NCBI RefSeq assembly: GCF_000772935.1
Contig: NZ_JPVR01000065.1
Coordinates: 44,558-108,557 of the forward strand
Direction of reading: 5' to 3'
From: Lysinibacillus boronitolerans JCM 21713 = 10a = NBRC 103108
GTDB taxonomy: Bacteria > Bacillota > Bacilli > Bacillales_A > Planococcaceae
DNA length: 64,000 nt
Of this stretch, positions 8,101 to 17,212 are shown piece after piece. A program made the position numbers and the translations under genes. The notes below the pieces were generated by a model that did no database searches, had not been told where the DNA came from, and was given only the letters and a program-made list of their open reading frames with translations. The first letter of the stretch is position 1; every line of letters begins with the position of its first letter.

Positions 8101-10377
8101 ATGATAGCTCTTGCTGTACTGATAGCTACTATTGCGGTATACAAATCAGTATGGCTACTCATTTTTTTACTGCTACTAGCCCTGTGGCTCATCATAAAAG
8201 GTGAGTCACGTTTCCTTGCAATTTTTGTAATAACTAGTGGTCTACTAACTTATTTTTTCCTTTCTATCAATCATCTGACGGAACCTTCCCCATTACCGTC
8301 AACCTTCCCTATAACTTGGTCAAATGACTATAAAATAAACGGGCAAAAACTCCGTGGGTTTGCGACAACAACAAATGGCGAAAAACTTTACGTGGTTTAT
8401 ACCTTTTCTTCAGAACAAGAGAAAAATTTTTATGAAAATACCTCATTAACAGGAATGACATATTTGGCAAAAGGTGAACTTGTGACCCCCTCACCATCTG
8501 CACATGCTTATGCCTTTTCCATGTCAACCTATTTAACAAGCAAAGGAGCAACAGGCGTTGTAGAAATCACGAATTGGCATTATGTAGGAAAACGAACCTC
8601 CATCTTCACGATTCTTGCCGAGGTAAGACATAATATGAAAAAACATATAGAGAGGACTTTTCCCAAATCGCTTGTAGCAGAGGCTCAAGCACTTCTAATA
8701 GGGGTGCAAGATCAGATGGAGGATGAACTGCAGCGTGCCTATCAAAAGCTCGGTATTACCCATTTATTTGCGATTTCTGGGCTCCATGTCGCGCTGATGT
8801 CTTGGCTCTTTTTTGAAGGATTACTTAGAATAAGAATTCGCAAGGAAATGGCTACTGTCGTGCTATTGATCCTCTTACCTATTTATGGAGTCATTGCAGG
8901 TGGAGCACCTTCCGTATGGCGTGCTGTTTCTGTAGTAGAGTTGATGCTGCTACTGCGCTTTTTTAAGTGGGTTCTTTCGATGGATGATGCGTTAGCTATT
9001 AGCTTTATCGGCTTTGTTTTGCTTGAACCAGGTGTTATTTTCCAAATTGGTTTTCAACTATCCTATTTAGCAACCGTTAGTCTTATTTATTCTGGTATTA
9101 TTTTTAAGCAGACAAGAACTTGGCTAGGTCGTTCTTTTTTTATCACGTACGTGTGCCAACTGCTCGTTTACCCACCATTACTCCATCATTTTTATGAATT
9201 ATCTTTATCCTCGTTTTTTGTCAATATTGTTTTTGTTCCACTGTTTTCCTTTGTTATATTACCATTTAATATTGTAGCCTTTGTGTTATCCTATCTTTCC
9301 TTACCACTTGCCAACATCCTATTTGCAGGCTATGAACCACTGCGTAATTGGCTGACCGAAATAATCTTTAATATGCAAGAGCTCCCTTGGCAATTATGGT
9401 CACCAGGTAAACCATCTATTTGGCTGAGCTGCATTGCAATGTTAAGTGTTTTAGTAAGCTTCTACTATTTGGAAATAAAACGGTTCAGGAAAGCTATGAT
9501 GGTCCTTGTCATTCCTGCTATTTTGATTCATTTGGCACCCATGTTGTATAACGAAACGAAGATTACCTTCTTAAATGTAGGACAAGGAGATAGTTTCGTC
9601 ATTGAATTGCCATTTAGACGGGCAGTTTATGTTATAGACGCAGGTGGAGTATTGCGCTTTGAGCAGGAATCGTGGAAGAAAGCAGATAGTCCTTATGAGG
9701 TAGGGAAGCAAGTTGTCGTGCCATTTTTAAAAGGCAAGGGTATACGAACTATCGATATTTTTATTGCTTCGCATGCGGACGCAGATCATATTGAGGGAGC
9801 AGAGGAAGTATTACAAGAGATAAACATAAAGGAAATCCACGTTACACCTGGCTCATTGAATGAGCCTTTAATGCATGATTTATGGCAAGAAGCAAATAAG
9901 CGCCATATTCCTATTAAAGAAAAAATGAAGGGGACCTCGTGGCGTGTAGGGGAAACAGATTTTTATTACTTATGGCCTGATGACACCTTTTATGAGGGAA
10001 ATGATGATTCTCTTGTCCTCTACATGCAGCAAAAGGGGTTTACAGCGTTATTTACAGGGGATCTGGAGCAATATGGCGAACAACAGCTGATCAAGCGTTA
10101 TGGACCTTTATTGGCCAATCTCACATTGCTGAAGGCGGGGCATCATGGGAGTAAGACATCGAGCTCAGAAGCCTTTGTCGAGCTGCTGCAACCCCAATTA
10201 ACCGTTTTTAGTGCAGGTCTTCATAATCGTTATGGTCATCCACATGAAGAAGTAGTACAACGTTTTGTCAGTAGACATTTAGTGACATGGACAACAGGGG
10301 TGAATGGATCAATCGAAGTACGTATTCGTGATAATCGCTGGTCTGTTAACATAAATGAAAAGAGCCTTGTCCAATGA
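8101..10377 (+). CDS. comEC: DNA internalization channel protein ComEC/Rec2
   Basis: ComEC forms the membrane channel that takes up single-stranded DNA in transformation. The 758-residue protein has an N-terminal hydrophobic region, a large ComEC/Rec2 membrane domain (about 190-470) with HLFAISGLHVALM, and a C-terminal metallo-beta-lactamase domain with HADADH at 558-563 and the ITFLNVGQGDSF opening. The ribosome binding site at ATG 8101 is weak. The last codons lie inside a transcription terminator. All three comE genes look intact, so DNA uptake capacity is plausible. Confidence 0.95.
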   Translation: MIALAVLIATIAVYKSVWLLIFLLLLALWLIIKGESRFLAIFVITSGLLTYFFLSINHLTEPSPLPSTFPITWSNDYKINGQKLRGFATTTNGEKLYVVYTFSSEQEKNFYENTSLTGMTYLAKGELVTPSPSAHAYAFSMSTYLTSKGATGVVEITNWHYVGKRTSIFTILAEVRHNMKKHIERTFPKSLVAEAQALLIGVQDQMEDELQRAYQKLGITHLFAISGLHVALMSWLFFEGLLRIRIRKEMATVVLLILLPIYGVIAGGAPSVWRAVSVVELMLLLRFFKWVLSMDDALAISFIGFVLLEPGVIFQIGFQLSYLATVSLIYSGIIFKQTRTWLGRSFFITYVCQLLVYPPLLHHFYELSLSSFFVNIVFVPLFSFVILPFNIVAFVLSYLSLPLANILFAGYEPLRNWLTEIIFNMQELPWQLWSPGKPSIWLSCIAMLSVLVSFYYLEIKRFRKAMMVLVIPAILIHLAPMLYNETKITFLNVGQGDSFVIELPFRRAVYVIDAGGVLRFEQESWKKADSPYEVGKQVVVPFLKGKGIRTIDIFIASHADADHIEGAEEVLQEINIKEIHVTPGSLNEPLMHDLWQEANKRHIPIKEKMKGTSWRVGETDFYYLWPDDTFYEGNDDSLVLYMQQKGFTALFTGDLEQYGEQQLIKRYGPLLANLTLLKAGHHGSKTSSSEAFVELLQPQLTVFSAGLHNRYGHPHEEVVQRFVSRHLVTWTTGVNGSIEVRIRDNRWSVNINEKSLVQ

Positions 10378-10390
10378 CCAAGGCCCTTTT
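10358..10390. terminator. Shared terminator of comEC and yqzM
   Basis: The stem has arms 10358-10369 and 10379-10390 with one mismatch, A/T flanks, and the comEC stop codon in its loop region. It separates the convergent genes comEC and yqzM. Confidence 0.8.
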
Positions 10391-10405
10391 CCTGCATAAG
10401 TCCAA

Positions 10406-10543
10406 TTACTGTGATACAAATTCTACTATAGTTGCAATAATAAACATTAGCGTGAAAACGCCAAATGATACACCGAAGCCAACACCAGAATCGATGGCAT
10501 CGTTACGTCGACATTGTATGTTTTTTCCTTCAAATGGATTCAT
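10406..10543 (-). CDS. yqzM: YqzM family small membrane protein
   Basis: This is a 45-residue protein with a charged N-terminus and one C-terminal hydrophobic segment. The central stretch NDAIDSGVGFGVSFGVF matches my recollection of B. subtilis YqzM, which also lies between comEC and holA in opposite orientation. A strong GGAGGGATAAC site precedes its ATG at 10543. The function is unknown. An overlapping plus-strand frame of similar size is discarded because it has no ribosome binding site and this gene explains the DNA. Confidence 0.88.
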   Translation of the reverse strand: MNPFEGKNIQCRRNDAIDSGVGFGVSFGVFTLMFIIATIVEFVSQ

Positions 10544-10708
10544 TGTTATCCCTCCAATTCTGTTATTTATTATAAGACAACATGGTCATAAAAGCTATAT
10601 CGAAAAGGTGATTTCCCCGTCTGGCAAGGAATCGACACAATTCGGTCAAAGACACAAAGGACTATGAAATCATGTATACTAATAGTATTGCTAGATGGAG
10701 GGGAAATT

Positions 10709-11719
10709 ATGATTTCAACGGTTTGGAATACAATAAAAAAAGGTGAGCTTGCACCAGTATATTTGCTTGTTGGTGAAGAAAGCTATTTTATAGATGAAAC
10801 CATTAAACGTTTAAAAGAGGCAATGGGTCCAGAAGAAGATCTGGAGATGACTACATTTGATTTAGAAGAAGTACCTGTAGATGCGGTCATGGATGAAGCA
10901 GATACCATTCCTTTTTTCTCAGAACGTAAGCTTATTATTGCTAAAAATGCATCGTTTTTAAAAGCAACCGAGAAAGGGAAGGAAAAAATCGATCATGATG
11001 TGAAACGATTGGAAACATGGTTGTCGAATCCTTCTGATTTTTCCGTAACGGTTTTTATTGCTCCTTATGAAAAATTGGATGAGCGCAAAAAAGTGACTAA
11101 AATGATGAAAGAGCATGCATTATTTGTACAAGCAGAAACACCAAAAGAGCAGGATTTAGCCGTATGGATTCAAGGCATTGTCAAAACACAAGGTAATAGC
11201 ATTACACAAGATGCTATTGAATTGCTTGTTACGATGGTCGGAGCCAACATGCTACAATTACAGATGGAAATTGACAAGCTAACCCTTTATTTAGGTGAAG
11301 GTGGCGAAATTACAACTTCTTTAGTGGAGGATTTGGTGGCAAAAACATTAGAGCAAGATGCCTTTAAAATGCTTAACGCATATTTGGCAAATGACTCTGT
11401 CGGAGCCTTGTCTATCTATCATGATTTATTGCGACAAAAACAAGAACCTATTATGTTAGTGGGCTTGCTAGCATCCAATGTTCGTACCATGTCAAATGTT
11501 TTTTATTTATTGAAAAAAGGTTATCACCCTCAACAAATCGCTAAAAATTTAAAAATTCATCCGTATCGCGTCAAACTTATGATTGAGCAACGGCATCGGC
11601 CTTCAGAAGAAAATTTGCTACGGGCATTATATCAATTAGCAGAGGTTGATTTACAGCTAAAATCGTCTGGTGGAAATCGAGAGCGCTATCTAGAGCTATT
11701 TTTATTGCGCCAACTATAG
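10709..11719 (+). CDS. holA: DNA polymerase III subunit delta
   Basis: The delta subunit of the clamp loader opens the beta sliding clamp during replication. The 336-residue protein shows the family opening, APVYLLVGEESYFIDE, and the conserved C-terminal collar region with LLASNVR and LKIHPYRVKLM. The start is ATG 10709, chosen because GGAGGGGAA lies just upstream; an in-frame ATG at 10664 has no such site. A terminator at 11726-11752 follows, and rpsT is convergent. Confidence 0.94.
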   Translation: MISTVWNTIKKGELAPVYLLVGEESYFIDETIKRLKEAMGPEEDLEMTTFDLEEVPVDAVMDEADTIPFFSERKLIIAKNASFLKATEKGKEKIDHDVKRLETWLSNPSDFSVTVFIAPYEKLDERKKVTKMMKEHALFVQAETPKEQDLAVWIQGIVKTQGNSITQDAIELLVTMVGANMLQLQMEIDKLTLYLGEGGEITTSLVEDLVAKTLEQDAFKMLNAYLANDSVGALSIYHDLLRQKQEPIMLVGLLASNVRTMSNVFYLLKKGYHPQQIAKNLKIHPYRVKLMIEQRHRPSEENLLRALYQLAEVDLQLKSSGGNRERYLELFLLRQL

Positions 11720-11725
11720 GCAAAG

Positions 11726-11752
11726 AAAGCTGTCCAATAAGGGCAGCTTTTT
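11726..11752 (+). terminator. Terminator after holA
   Basis: A ten-pair stem with one G-T pair (arms 11726-11735 and 11741-11750) ends in a T-run. Confidence 0.8.
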
Positions 11753-11770
11753 ATGTTCTCTATAAAATTA

Positions 11771-11810
11771 AAAAGATCAGCTACTCCTAATAGAGTATCT
11801 GATCCTTTAA
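11771..11810 (-). terminator. Terminator after rpsT
   Basis: Read on the minus strand, GATCAG and TACTC pair with GAGTA and CTGATC across a short loop, followed by a T-run. It lies just past the rpsT stop codon. Confidence 0.75.
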
Positions 11811-11814
11811 ACAA

Positions 11815-12063
11815 TTACGCTTTTTTAGCAAGGCGAGACTTTTTACGAGCCGCCGCGTTTTTGTGGATAAGTCCTTTTGAAGCTGCTTTATCTAAAGATT
11901 TGAAAGCTGCTTGTAAAAGTTCTTGTTTGTTTTCAGCGTTAGCAGCAACAGCGTTTTCAGCTTTTTTCACTGTAGTACGCATTGCAGATTTAGCTTGAGA
12001 ATTAGCAATGTTAGCTTTTTCGTTAACTTTTACGCGTTTAATCGCAGATTTAATGTTTGGCAT
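11815..12063 (-). CDS. rpsT: 30S ribosomal protein S20
   Basis: This is an 82-residue, lysine-rich primary 16S rRNA-binding protein with the family opening [16 protein letters not shown]. The start is ATG 12063 behind a near-perfect AGGAGGTGA site; an in-frame GTG at 12072 lies inside that site and is rejected. The gene points against its neighbours, as in B. subtilis, where rpsT is also opposite to holA and gpr. Confidence 0.97.
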   Translation of the reverse strand: MPNIKSAIKRVKVNEKANIANSQAKSAMRTTVKKAENAVAANAENKQELLQAAFKSLDKAASKGLIHKNAAARKKSRLAKKA

Positions 12064-12226
12064 ATATTTCACCTCCTAAATTAGGTACGAGATGATATCT
12101 TCTCATTGATTTCTTGTGTCAATACAACAAAAATCATTTTAACAAACGCTTGGCCAAATTGCAATAGATAAATGCAAAGAATATTTACTTGACAGTTTGA
12201 ACAAACTACAGCTTGAGGTGAACTGT

Positions 12227-13243
12227 ATGCAAAATTTTAATTGGCAACGAACAGATTTAATCGATGAATCAGAAGAGGTAGTTGTCCATCAGACCAAAGA
12301 GCAAAAAGAAAAGCTTGAACAATCAAGTGGCATTCAAATTGAAGATCGGAATGCTGGTAGGGTAAAAATTACAGATGTTCGAGTAGACGCTGAAGGAGAA
12401 AAACAAATTGGCAAAAAGGAAGGGCAGTATATTACCCTGTCTGTCCCAACGCTAACATTAGAAGATCAAGAAGGCTTTGCACAACTTGAGCAAGAATTGC
12501 TAGTAAATTTCAAAAAAATGCATGAGGCACTTTCTTGGCAAGAGGACGATAAAATTTTAATAGTTGGTTTAGGTAATCGCACCATTACACCCGATGCAAT
12601 AGGTCCCTATTTAATTGACCATTTGCATGGTTTAGATGTCATTGATGAAAAATTTGTCATGTATGCTCCTGGGGTAACAGGACAAACAGGCTACGAAACA
12701 GGTGAGTTTGTGGCTGCTATTGCTGAGCGTCTGCAACCGAAATTAATCATTGTAGTAGATGCACTTGCTACAAGAGCGAGTAATCGACTCTGTAAAACCA
12801 TTCAATTAACTGATACAGGCATCCATCCAGGTTCAGGAGTAGGCAATCAACGGCAAGAAATTTCCTATGAGATGCTTGGCATTCCCGTAACAGCAATAGG
12901 GATCCCTACTGTAGTAGATGCACCTGTATTAATTGCGGATGCGGTAGAAACAATGCTACGTTCGATAGCTGCTCGTGTAGCTGAACGCAGTAAACCGTCA
13001 TCAAAGCTTTCATTATCCTCATGGCAACCAGATATCAACAAGGAACTGGATATGACATTAGTACAACCTATATTTGGAGAATGGGCGACATGGACGAAAG
13101 AGGAGCGGCAGCAGCTGTTTGAGGAAACCTTCGCTGGCTCCCACACACAACTGATGGTTACACCAAAAGAAGCAGACTATTGGATTGATCGCTATGCAAA
13201 ATTAGTGGCTTCTATGCTAATGAATTGGGCAAGTGATTTATAA
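12227..13243 (+). CDS. gpr: GPR endopeptidase (spore germination protease)
   Basis: GPR degrades the small acid-soluble proteins that protect spore DNA, releasing amino acids during germination. It belongs to peptidase family A25 and is made as a zymogen. The 338-residue protein carries the RTDL segment near residue 8, which lies at the mature N-terminus in characterised members, so the propeptide here would be only about six to eight residues long. The VVDALATRA and IGIPTVVDAPVLI segments are typical. The start is ATG 12227 after TTGAGGTG; an in-frame upstream ATG at 12197 lacks a site. A forespore SigG promoter is expected but I could not identify one with confidence. Confidence 0.95.
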   Translation: MQNFNWQRTDLIDESEEVVVHQTKEQKEKLEQSSGIQIEDRNAGRVKITDVRVDAEGEKQIGKKEGQYITLSVPTLTLEDQEGFAQLEQELLVNFKKMHEALSWQEDDKILIVGLGNRTITPDAIGPYLIDHLHGLDVIDEKFVMYAPGVTGQTGYETGEFVAAIAERLQPKLIIVVDALATRASNRLCKTIQLTDTGIHPGSGVGNQRQEISYEMLGIPVTAIGIPTVVDAPVLIADAVETMLRSIAARVAERSKPSSKLSLSSWQPDINKELDMTLVQPIFGEWATWTKEERQQLFEETFAGSHTQLMVTPKEADYWIDRYAKLVASMLMNWASDL

Positions 13244-13330
13244 AATAATGAAGAAACAACGCTTAGAGTAGACCTTCTAAAACACGCTTATTTATGCGTA
13301 AAACAAGAAATTTATTTTCGTTCTAATTAA

Positions 13331-13364
13331 CATCCCCCCTCCATACGATATGGGGAGGAGGGTG
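13331..13364 (+). promoter_or_regulatory. Hairpin covering the spoIIP ribosome binding site
   Basis: A pyrimidine-rich arm (13334-13345) faces the purine-rich arm holding GGGGAGGAGGG (13349-13362) across a three-base loop. Pairs 41-45/49-53, 39-40/54-55, 36-37/57-58 and 34/60 form, with two C-A mismatches. The whole ribosome binding site of spoIIP would be paired. No T-run follows, so it does not look like a terminator. Confidence 0.5.
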
Positions 13365-14218
13365 TGACTTTGCTAAAAAAACTACAATGGTCATTTGGTA
13401 TATTATTGTTCTTTTTCGTATTACCTGTCATTGCTGGGCAACTTCCGTTCAACAAGCAAGCATCGACTCCGATCAAACAATCAGAAGATAAGCAAGTCGT
13501 GTTTGCTGCTACCAATTTAGCTGAACAAAGTGTACTGGAACAAACGAAAGAACCTGAACCAGATCAAGCCCTAGACCCGGACCCATTTAAAGTGTTAGTG
13601 TTATTTACCCATACGCATGAAGCATATGAACCTATGGTGAAAGCAGTGAGTGGTAAGGTAGCGACTTCTCATGAAACGGTCAATATTATGAGCCTGAAGG
13701 ATAAGATTGTGAATCATTTTAATGTAAATGGTTTAAAGACGGATGTTCTTGATGTAGATATTATGAAGAAATTACAAGAAGAAGGTAAAGGCTATCATGA
13801 ATCTTATAATGTGATGAGGCCATATTTAAGTAAGCATTTAGAAACAAATAATTATGATTTAATAGTTGATTTACATCGTGACTCATTAAAACATGATCTT
13901 ACAACGATCTCATATAATGGGGAAAATTATGCGAAAATCGCTATTGTTGTTGGGGCAGAACATGCTAATTACCGCTGGAATACAGCCTATGCTGAAAGTT
14001 TATCATCCACACTAAACGCCATCGTTCCAAAAATTTCCAAAGGGGTTATTTCTAAAAGTGGTGATGGGGTTGATGGGCGATACAATCAGGATTTAGCAAA
14101 GCAAATGATGATTATTGAGATTGGTGGAATTGGTAATACTGAGGAAGAGGTTAATCGTACGATTGCTGTAATTGGTAAGGCAATATCAAAAGCGTTTGTC
14201 AATGATTCAACAAAATAG
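13364..14218 (+). CDS. spoIIP: Stage II sporulation protein P
   Basis: SpoIIP is a peptidoglycan amidase/endopeptidase of the SpoIIDMP engulfment machine. It has an N-terminal membrane anchor (about residues 6-25) and a catalytic domain with the zinc-ligand motif THTHEAYE (H83, H85, E86), VDLHRDS, and the C-terminal IIEIGG segment. At 284 residues it is clearly shorter than B. subtilis SpoIIP (about 400): the linker between anchor and enzyme domain is reduced to about 50 residues. The start is GTG 13364 (TTG 13370 is possible) behind GGGGAGGAGG. Its position between gpr and lepA is conserved. Confidence 0.93.
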   Translation: MTLLKKLQWSFGILLFFFVLPVIAGQLPFNKQASTPIKQSEDKQVVFAATNLAEQSVLEQTKEPEPDQALDPDPFKVLVLFTHTHEAYEPMVKAVSGKVATSHETVNIMSLKDKIVNHFNVNGLKTDVLDVDIMKKLQEEGKGYHESYNVMRPYLSKHLETNNYDLIVDLHRDSLKHDLTTISYNGENYAKIAIVVGAEHANYRWNTAYAESLSSTLNAIVPKISKGVISKSGDGVDGRYNQDLAKQMMIIEIGGIGNTEEEVNRTIAVIGKAISKAFVNDSTK

Positions 14219-14230
14219 ACCAATCATATT

Positions 14231-14262
14231 AAAAAGTGGGACTCTTGTGGGCTCACTTTTTT
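14231..14262 (+). terminator. Terminator after spoIIP
   Basis: A ten-pair stem (arms 14231-14240 and 14252-14261, one G-T pair) ends in a T-run 12 bases past the spoIIP stop. Confidence 0.8.
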
Positions 14263-14810
14263 AATATTGTATGATAATAAAATTTCCAGAAATAATTCTC
14301 ATTAATTGTCTTTCCATTGCTTCATTCTTGTCTTATAATTTTCAAGTTGGCTCGCGAATTTCATGATAAAACGTTAAATGAAGGCATATGCAAATAAAGC
14401 AAACTTACTTTTGGAGTATATACCATTTTTGGGAATGCCTCTATAGCAAATATACATATGAATTTTTAGAAGACTAAAAATGATAACGTTTCATTTTTCT
14501 CTCAAACTTTTATCGTATTTCAATCGTCAAACATATAAGTGAATAAGCAAAAATAATAGAGAGGGGATGGTTATCAATCCAAAAGGTTTATTACGTGACA
14601 ACAGGTTTTATCTTGATGCAGAAGGGAATACCTTCAAAAAGCGATACTCCTTGTAGCATTTGGATGTAACTAACATCATTTAACCAAAGTCGTGTGCGGT
14701 TATTACAGATTGTGACAGCGCTTTTAGATTGACTTCTACTTTGTACAGCTAGAAAAAACCAACACATTATACCGAAACGAAATTGAGAGATTATTGAAGG
14801 AAGGAATAGT
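14263..14810. other. 547-bp stretch without a supported gene
   Basis: No full gene is supported here. A 29-codon frame at 14567-14656 (plus) starts with ATG directly abutting GAGAGGGG and reads like protein, so it may be an N-terminal scrap. A 76-codon minus-strand frame (14591-14821) has no ribosome binding site and overlaps the start of the next gene. The rest is AT-rich, without an evident repeat. Confidence 0.5.
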
Positions 14811-16706
14811 ATGTCAGGCAAGTCATTAAATCATCGTTATATTCCTGGACTAGACGGGATTCGAGCATTGGCTGTATTAGCAGTTATTGCTTATCATTTT
14901 AACTTCAGTTGGGCTAGAGGTGGCTTTTTAGGAGTAGATATCTTCTTTGTATTATCGGGCTATTTAATCACCTCTACCATCTTACCTTTAAAGGGCAATC
15001 AATTAACAGTCAGCCTAAAGAAATTTTGGGTGGGACGATTTAGAAGGCTACTACCAGCTGCCTACGTTATGATTGTTACATCATTTGTTTGGGCAATGCT
15101 CTTTCATAAAGAGCTTCTCCATACTTTGCGCGGGGATGCATTGTCCTCCATTTTTTATTCAAGTAATTGGTGGTTCATTTTTCATAAACTCTCTTATTTT
15201 GATAGTTTCGGTTCTCCATCACCTTTAAAAAACCTATGGTCATTAGCTATTGAAGAACAATTTTACTTGATTTGGCCATTGCTCTTAATGATTGGACTTT
15301 TTGTTGTTAAAAAACAAAATAAACTAGCAAATATCATCTTTTGTGGTGCCCTTTGTTCAGCATTCGTAATGGCGTTACTCTATCAGCCAGGCGCTGATCC
15401 TAGTCGTGTTTATTATGGAACGGACACACGTTGTTTTGAATTATTAATAGGCTGTTGGCTAGCACTCGTTTGGCCTATGAAAAGATTATCTTCTCAAAAA
15501 TTATCAGCGAACCATGTGAAGAAACTAAATACGATGAGTTTCATTGCACTTACTATTTTTTTAGTAAGCATAGTGTATGTGGATGAATATCAATCCTTTC
15601 TTTATAGAGGAGGCATGTTTTTATTTTGCTTGAATGCTGCTGTTTTGATTGCATGTATTTCTCATCCAGTCAGCATACTAGGAAAAATATTAGCATGGAA
15701 GCCATTATGTTGGATAGGCTCTCGTTCATACGGCATTTATCTATGGCATTATCCTGTCATGGTTTTAGGGACACCCATTCATGAAATTGGTAATCCTTCC
15801 CATTGGCGAATATTCCTGCAGCTTTTACTAATCCTGATGATTGCAGAGCTATCCTATCGCTTCATTGAGATGCCCATCCGGAAAGAAGGGTTCCGAGTCT
15901 ATTGTCAAAAATATCTGATTTGTAATAAAAACAAGTGGGGAAGCCTTACTTTTCCACGAAAAATATCAACGGTTATGGTTCCTCTTTTTCTGCTTGTATT
16001 TTTCACAGGCATGACAGGTGTAGTGGGTGAAAGTCAGCAAAACCCATCTAAAACGCTGCCAACAACGATAAAAATTAATGGCGATGAGCCTACACCCAAT
16101 CTGAACAAGCAGGACAAACAAGCTGAAGCCTCAACAGACAAGCCTTCTCAAAGTAAGGAAGAGGGAGTAGAGGATGTTCAGGAGATAGAAACGCCTAAGC
16201 AAGAAGAAAATAACACCATTATAGAGCCTGAAAAAGATGAGTTTTATCGTGGCATACTAGCCATTGGTGACTCCCTAATGATTGATATTGCACCGAGCTT
16301 ACATAATATGTATCCGACTATTACAATCGATGGAAAAATAGGCCGTCAAGTTTCGCAAGCTGTAAAACTTGCACCAAATTATGCAAGTTTTAATCAACCT
16401 AATCATGCAGTCATTCTACAATTGGGGACAAATGGTTATTTTACGACTGACCAAATGGATGCACTCCTTGAAGCTTTTTCAAATGCCGATATTTATTTAG
16501 TGAATACACGTGTGCCGCGATCTTGGGAAGCAAAGGTGAATGAAGCTTTACTGCAAAAAGCACAGGAACATGAGCGAATAACACTAATTGACTGGCATGC
16601 AGCAGCAATCAATCACCCTGAATACTTTGCCCCTGACGGTGTACATTTAGAGAAAAAAGGGATAGAAGTTTTAACAAAGCTCATTCAACAATCCTTAAAT
16701 AAATAA
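14811..16706 (+). CDS. OatA-like acyltransferase with SGNH domain
   Basis: This is a 631-residue membrane protein with the acyltransferase-3 fold in the first 370 residues (opening YIPGLDGIRALAVLAVIAYH, then GGFLGVDIFFVLSGYL; about ten membrane segments). A low-complexity charged linker follows (about 415-475), then a C-terminal SGNH esterase/transferase domain with GDSLMID and DGVHLEKKG (Asp-x-x-His). This matches OatA/YrhL-type proteins that O-acetylate peptidoglycan or other envelope polymers; the exact acceptor cannot be told. The start is ATG 14811 behind GAAGGAAGG. It stands alone between spoIIP and lepA, and its own terminator follows. Confidence 0.9.
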   Translation: MSGKSLNHRYIPGLDGIRALAVLAVIAYHFNFSWARGGFLGVDIFFVLSGYLITSTILPLKGNQLTVSLKKFWVGRFRRLLPAAYVMIVTSFVWAMLFHKELLHTLRGDALSSIFYSSNWWFIFHKLSYFDSFGSPSPLKNLWSLAIEEQFYLIWPLLLMIGLFVVKKQNKLANIIFCGALCSAFVMALLYQPGADPSRVYYGTDTRCFELLIGCWLALVWPMKRLSSQKLSANHVKKLNTMSFIALTIFLVSIVYVDEYQSFLYRGGMFLFCLNAAVLIACISHPVSILGKILAWKPLCWIGSRSYGIYLWHYPVMVLGTPIHEIGNPSHWRIFLQLLLILMIAELSYRFIEMPIRKEGFRVYCQKYLICNKNKWGSLTFPRKISTVMVPLFLLVFFTGMTGVVGESQQNPSKTLPTTIKINGDEPTPNLNKQDKQAEASTDKPSQSKEEGVEDVQEIETPKQEENNTIIEPEKDEFYRGILAIGDSLMIDIAPSLHNMYPTITIDGKIGRQVSQAVKLAPNYASFNQPNHAVILQLGTNGYFTTDQMDALLEAFSNADIYLVNTRVPRSWEAKVNEALLQKAQEHERITLIDWHAAAINHPEYFAPDGVHLEKKGIEVLTKLIQQSLNK

Positions 16707-16710
16707 AATA

Positions 16711-16755
16711 AAAAAGGTCAGTATACACAGTTTTATCTGCGTAGCTGACTTTTTC
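16711..16755 (+). terminator. Terminator after the acyltransferase gene
   Basis: GTCAG (16717-16721) pairs with CTGAC (16745-16749), with further pairs inside, A-run before and T-run after. Confidence 0.7.
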
Positions 16756-16881
16756 TATATCTTAGAAAGGGAACTATTTGCTCTACCTATATTTATTCTA
16801 TTAGTTGTTCCTGTATGGTAAGCTTGATATTTGATCTGTTCCATTATGTGGAAGATGGTGCGGTGTCCATTCTTTCTTTTA

Positions 16882-17025
16882 CTAATCATAGTTTAGGTTT
16901 ATAAAAATGGGATTGTGTTCACGCTTTTTAGCAATATGGATGATGATATCTTTTGGAGATAGCGTGCTTTTTCTTGGTTGATCAGGCGAGAATCTCTCCT
17001 CATGTCGAGTAGACGCATTTTCATT
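16882..17025 (-). pseudogene. Possible gene remnant, unrecognised
   Basis: A minus-strand frame of 47 residues without a start codon ends in KKREHNPIFINLNYD and reads like real protein (SPDQPRKSTLSPKDII in the middle). Neighbouring stretches in the other two minus frames also look protein-like (for example NAGKSDIVVLDV), as expected for a gene broken by frameshifts. I do not recognise the family. The whole 16756-17153 gap holds nothing else I can support. Confidence 0.3.
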
Positions 17026-17153
17026 TCAACTGCTACACATCGAGTACCACTATATCTGATTTGCCTGCATTTATATACTTAATACTGTAAAATTTAAAAA
17101 CGTCATGGAACACTGAAAGTATTGATATTATAGGCTTTCAAGTCTAGTTGCTG

Positions 17154-17183
17154 TTGTACTTTGCGTTATGTTCATAGTATAAT
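17154..17183 (+). promoter_or_regulatory. SigA-type promoter of lepA
   Basis: TTGTAC (17154-17159) and a perfect TATAAT (17178-17183) are separated by 18 bases, 29 bases ahead of the lepA start. Confidence 0.65.
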
Positions 17184-17212
17184 TCATTATAGTTTAATTA
17201 GGAGTGGAAAAG

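Noticed and set aside
10374..10667. Plus-strand reading frame of about 97 codons between comEC and holA
   Set aside because: It has no ribosome binding site and is explained by yqzM on the minus strand, which has a strong site and a recognisable sequence.
14591..14821. Minus-strand frame before the acyltransferase gene
   Set aside because: No ribosome binding site; it overlaps the next gene's start and no family could be recognised.
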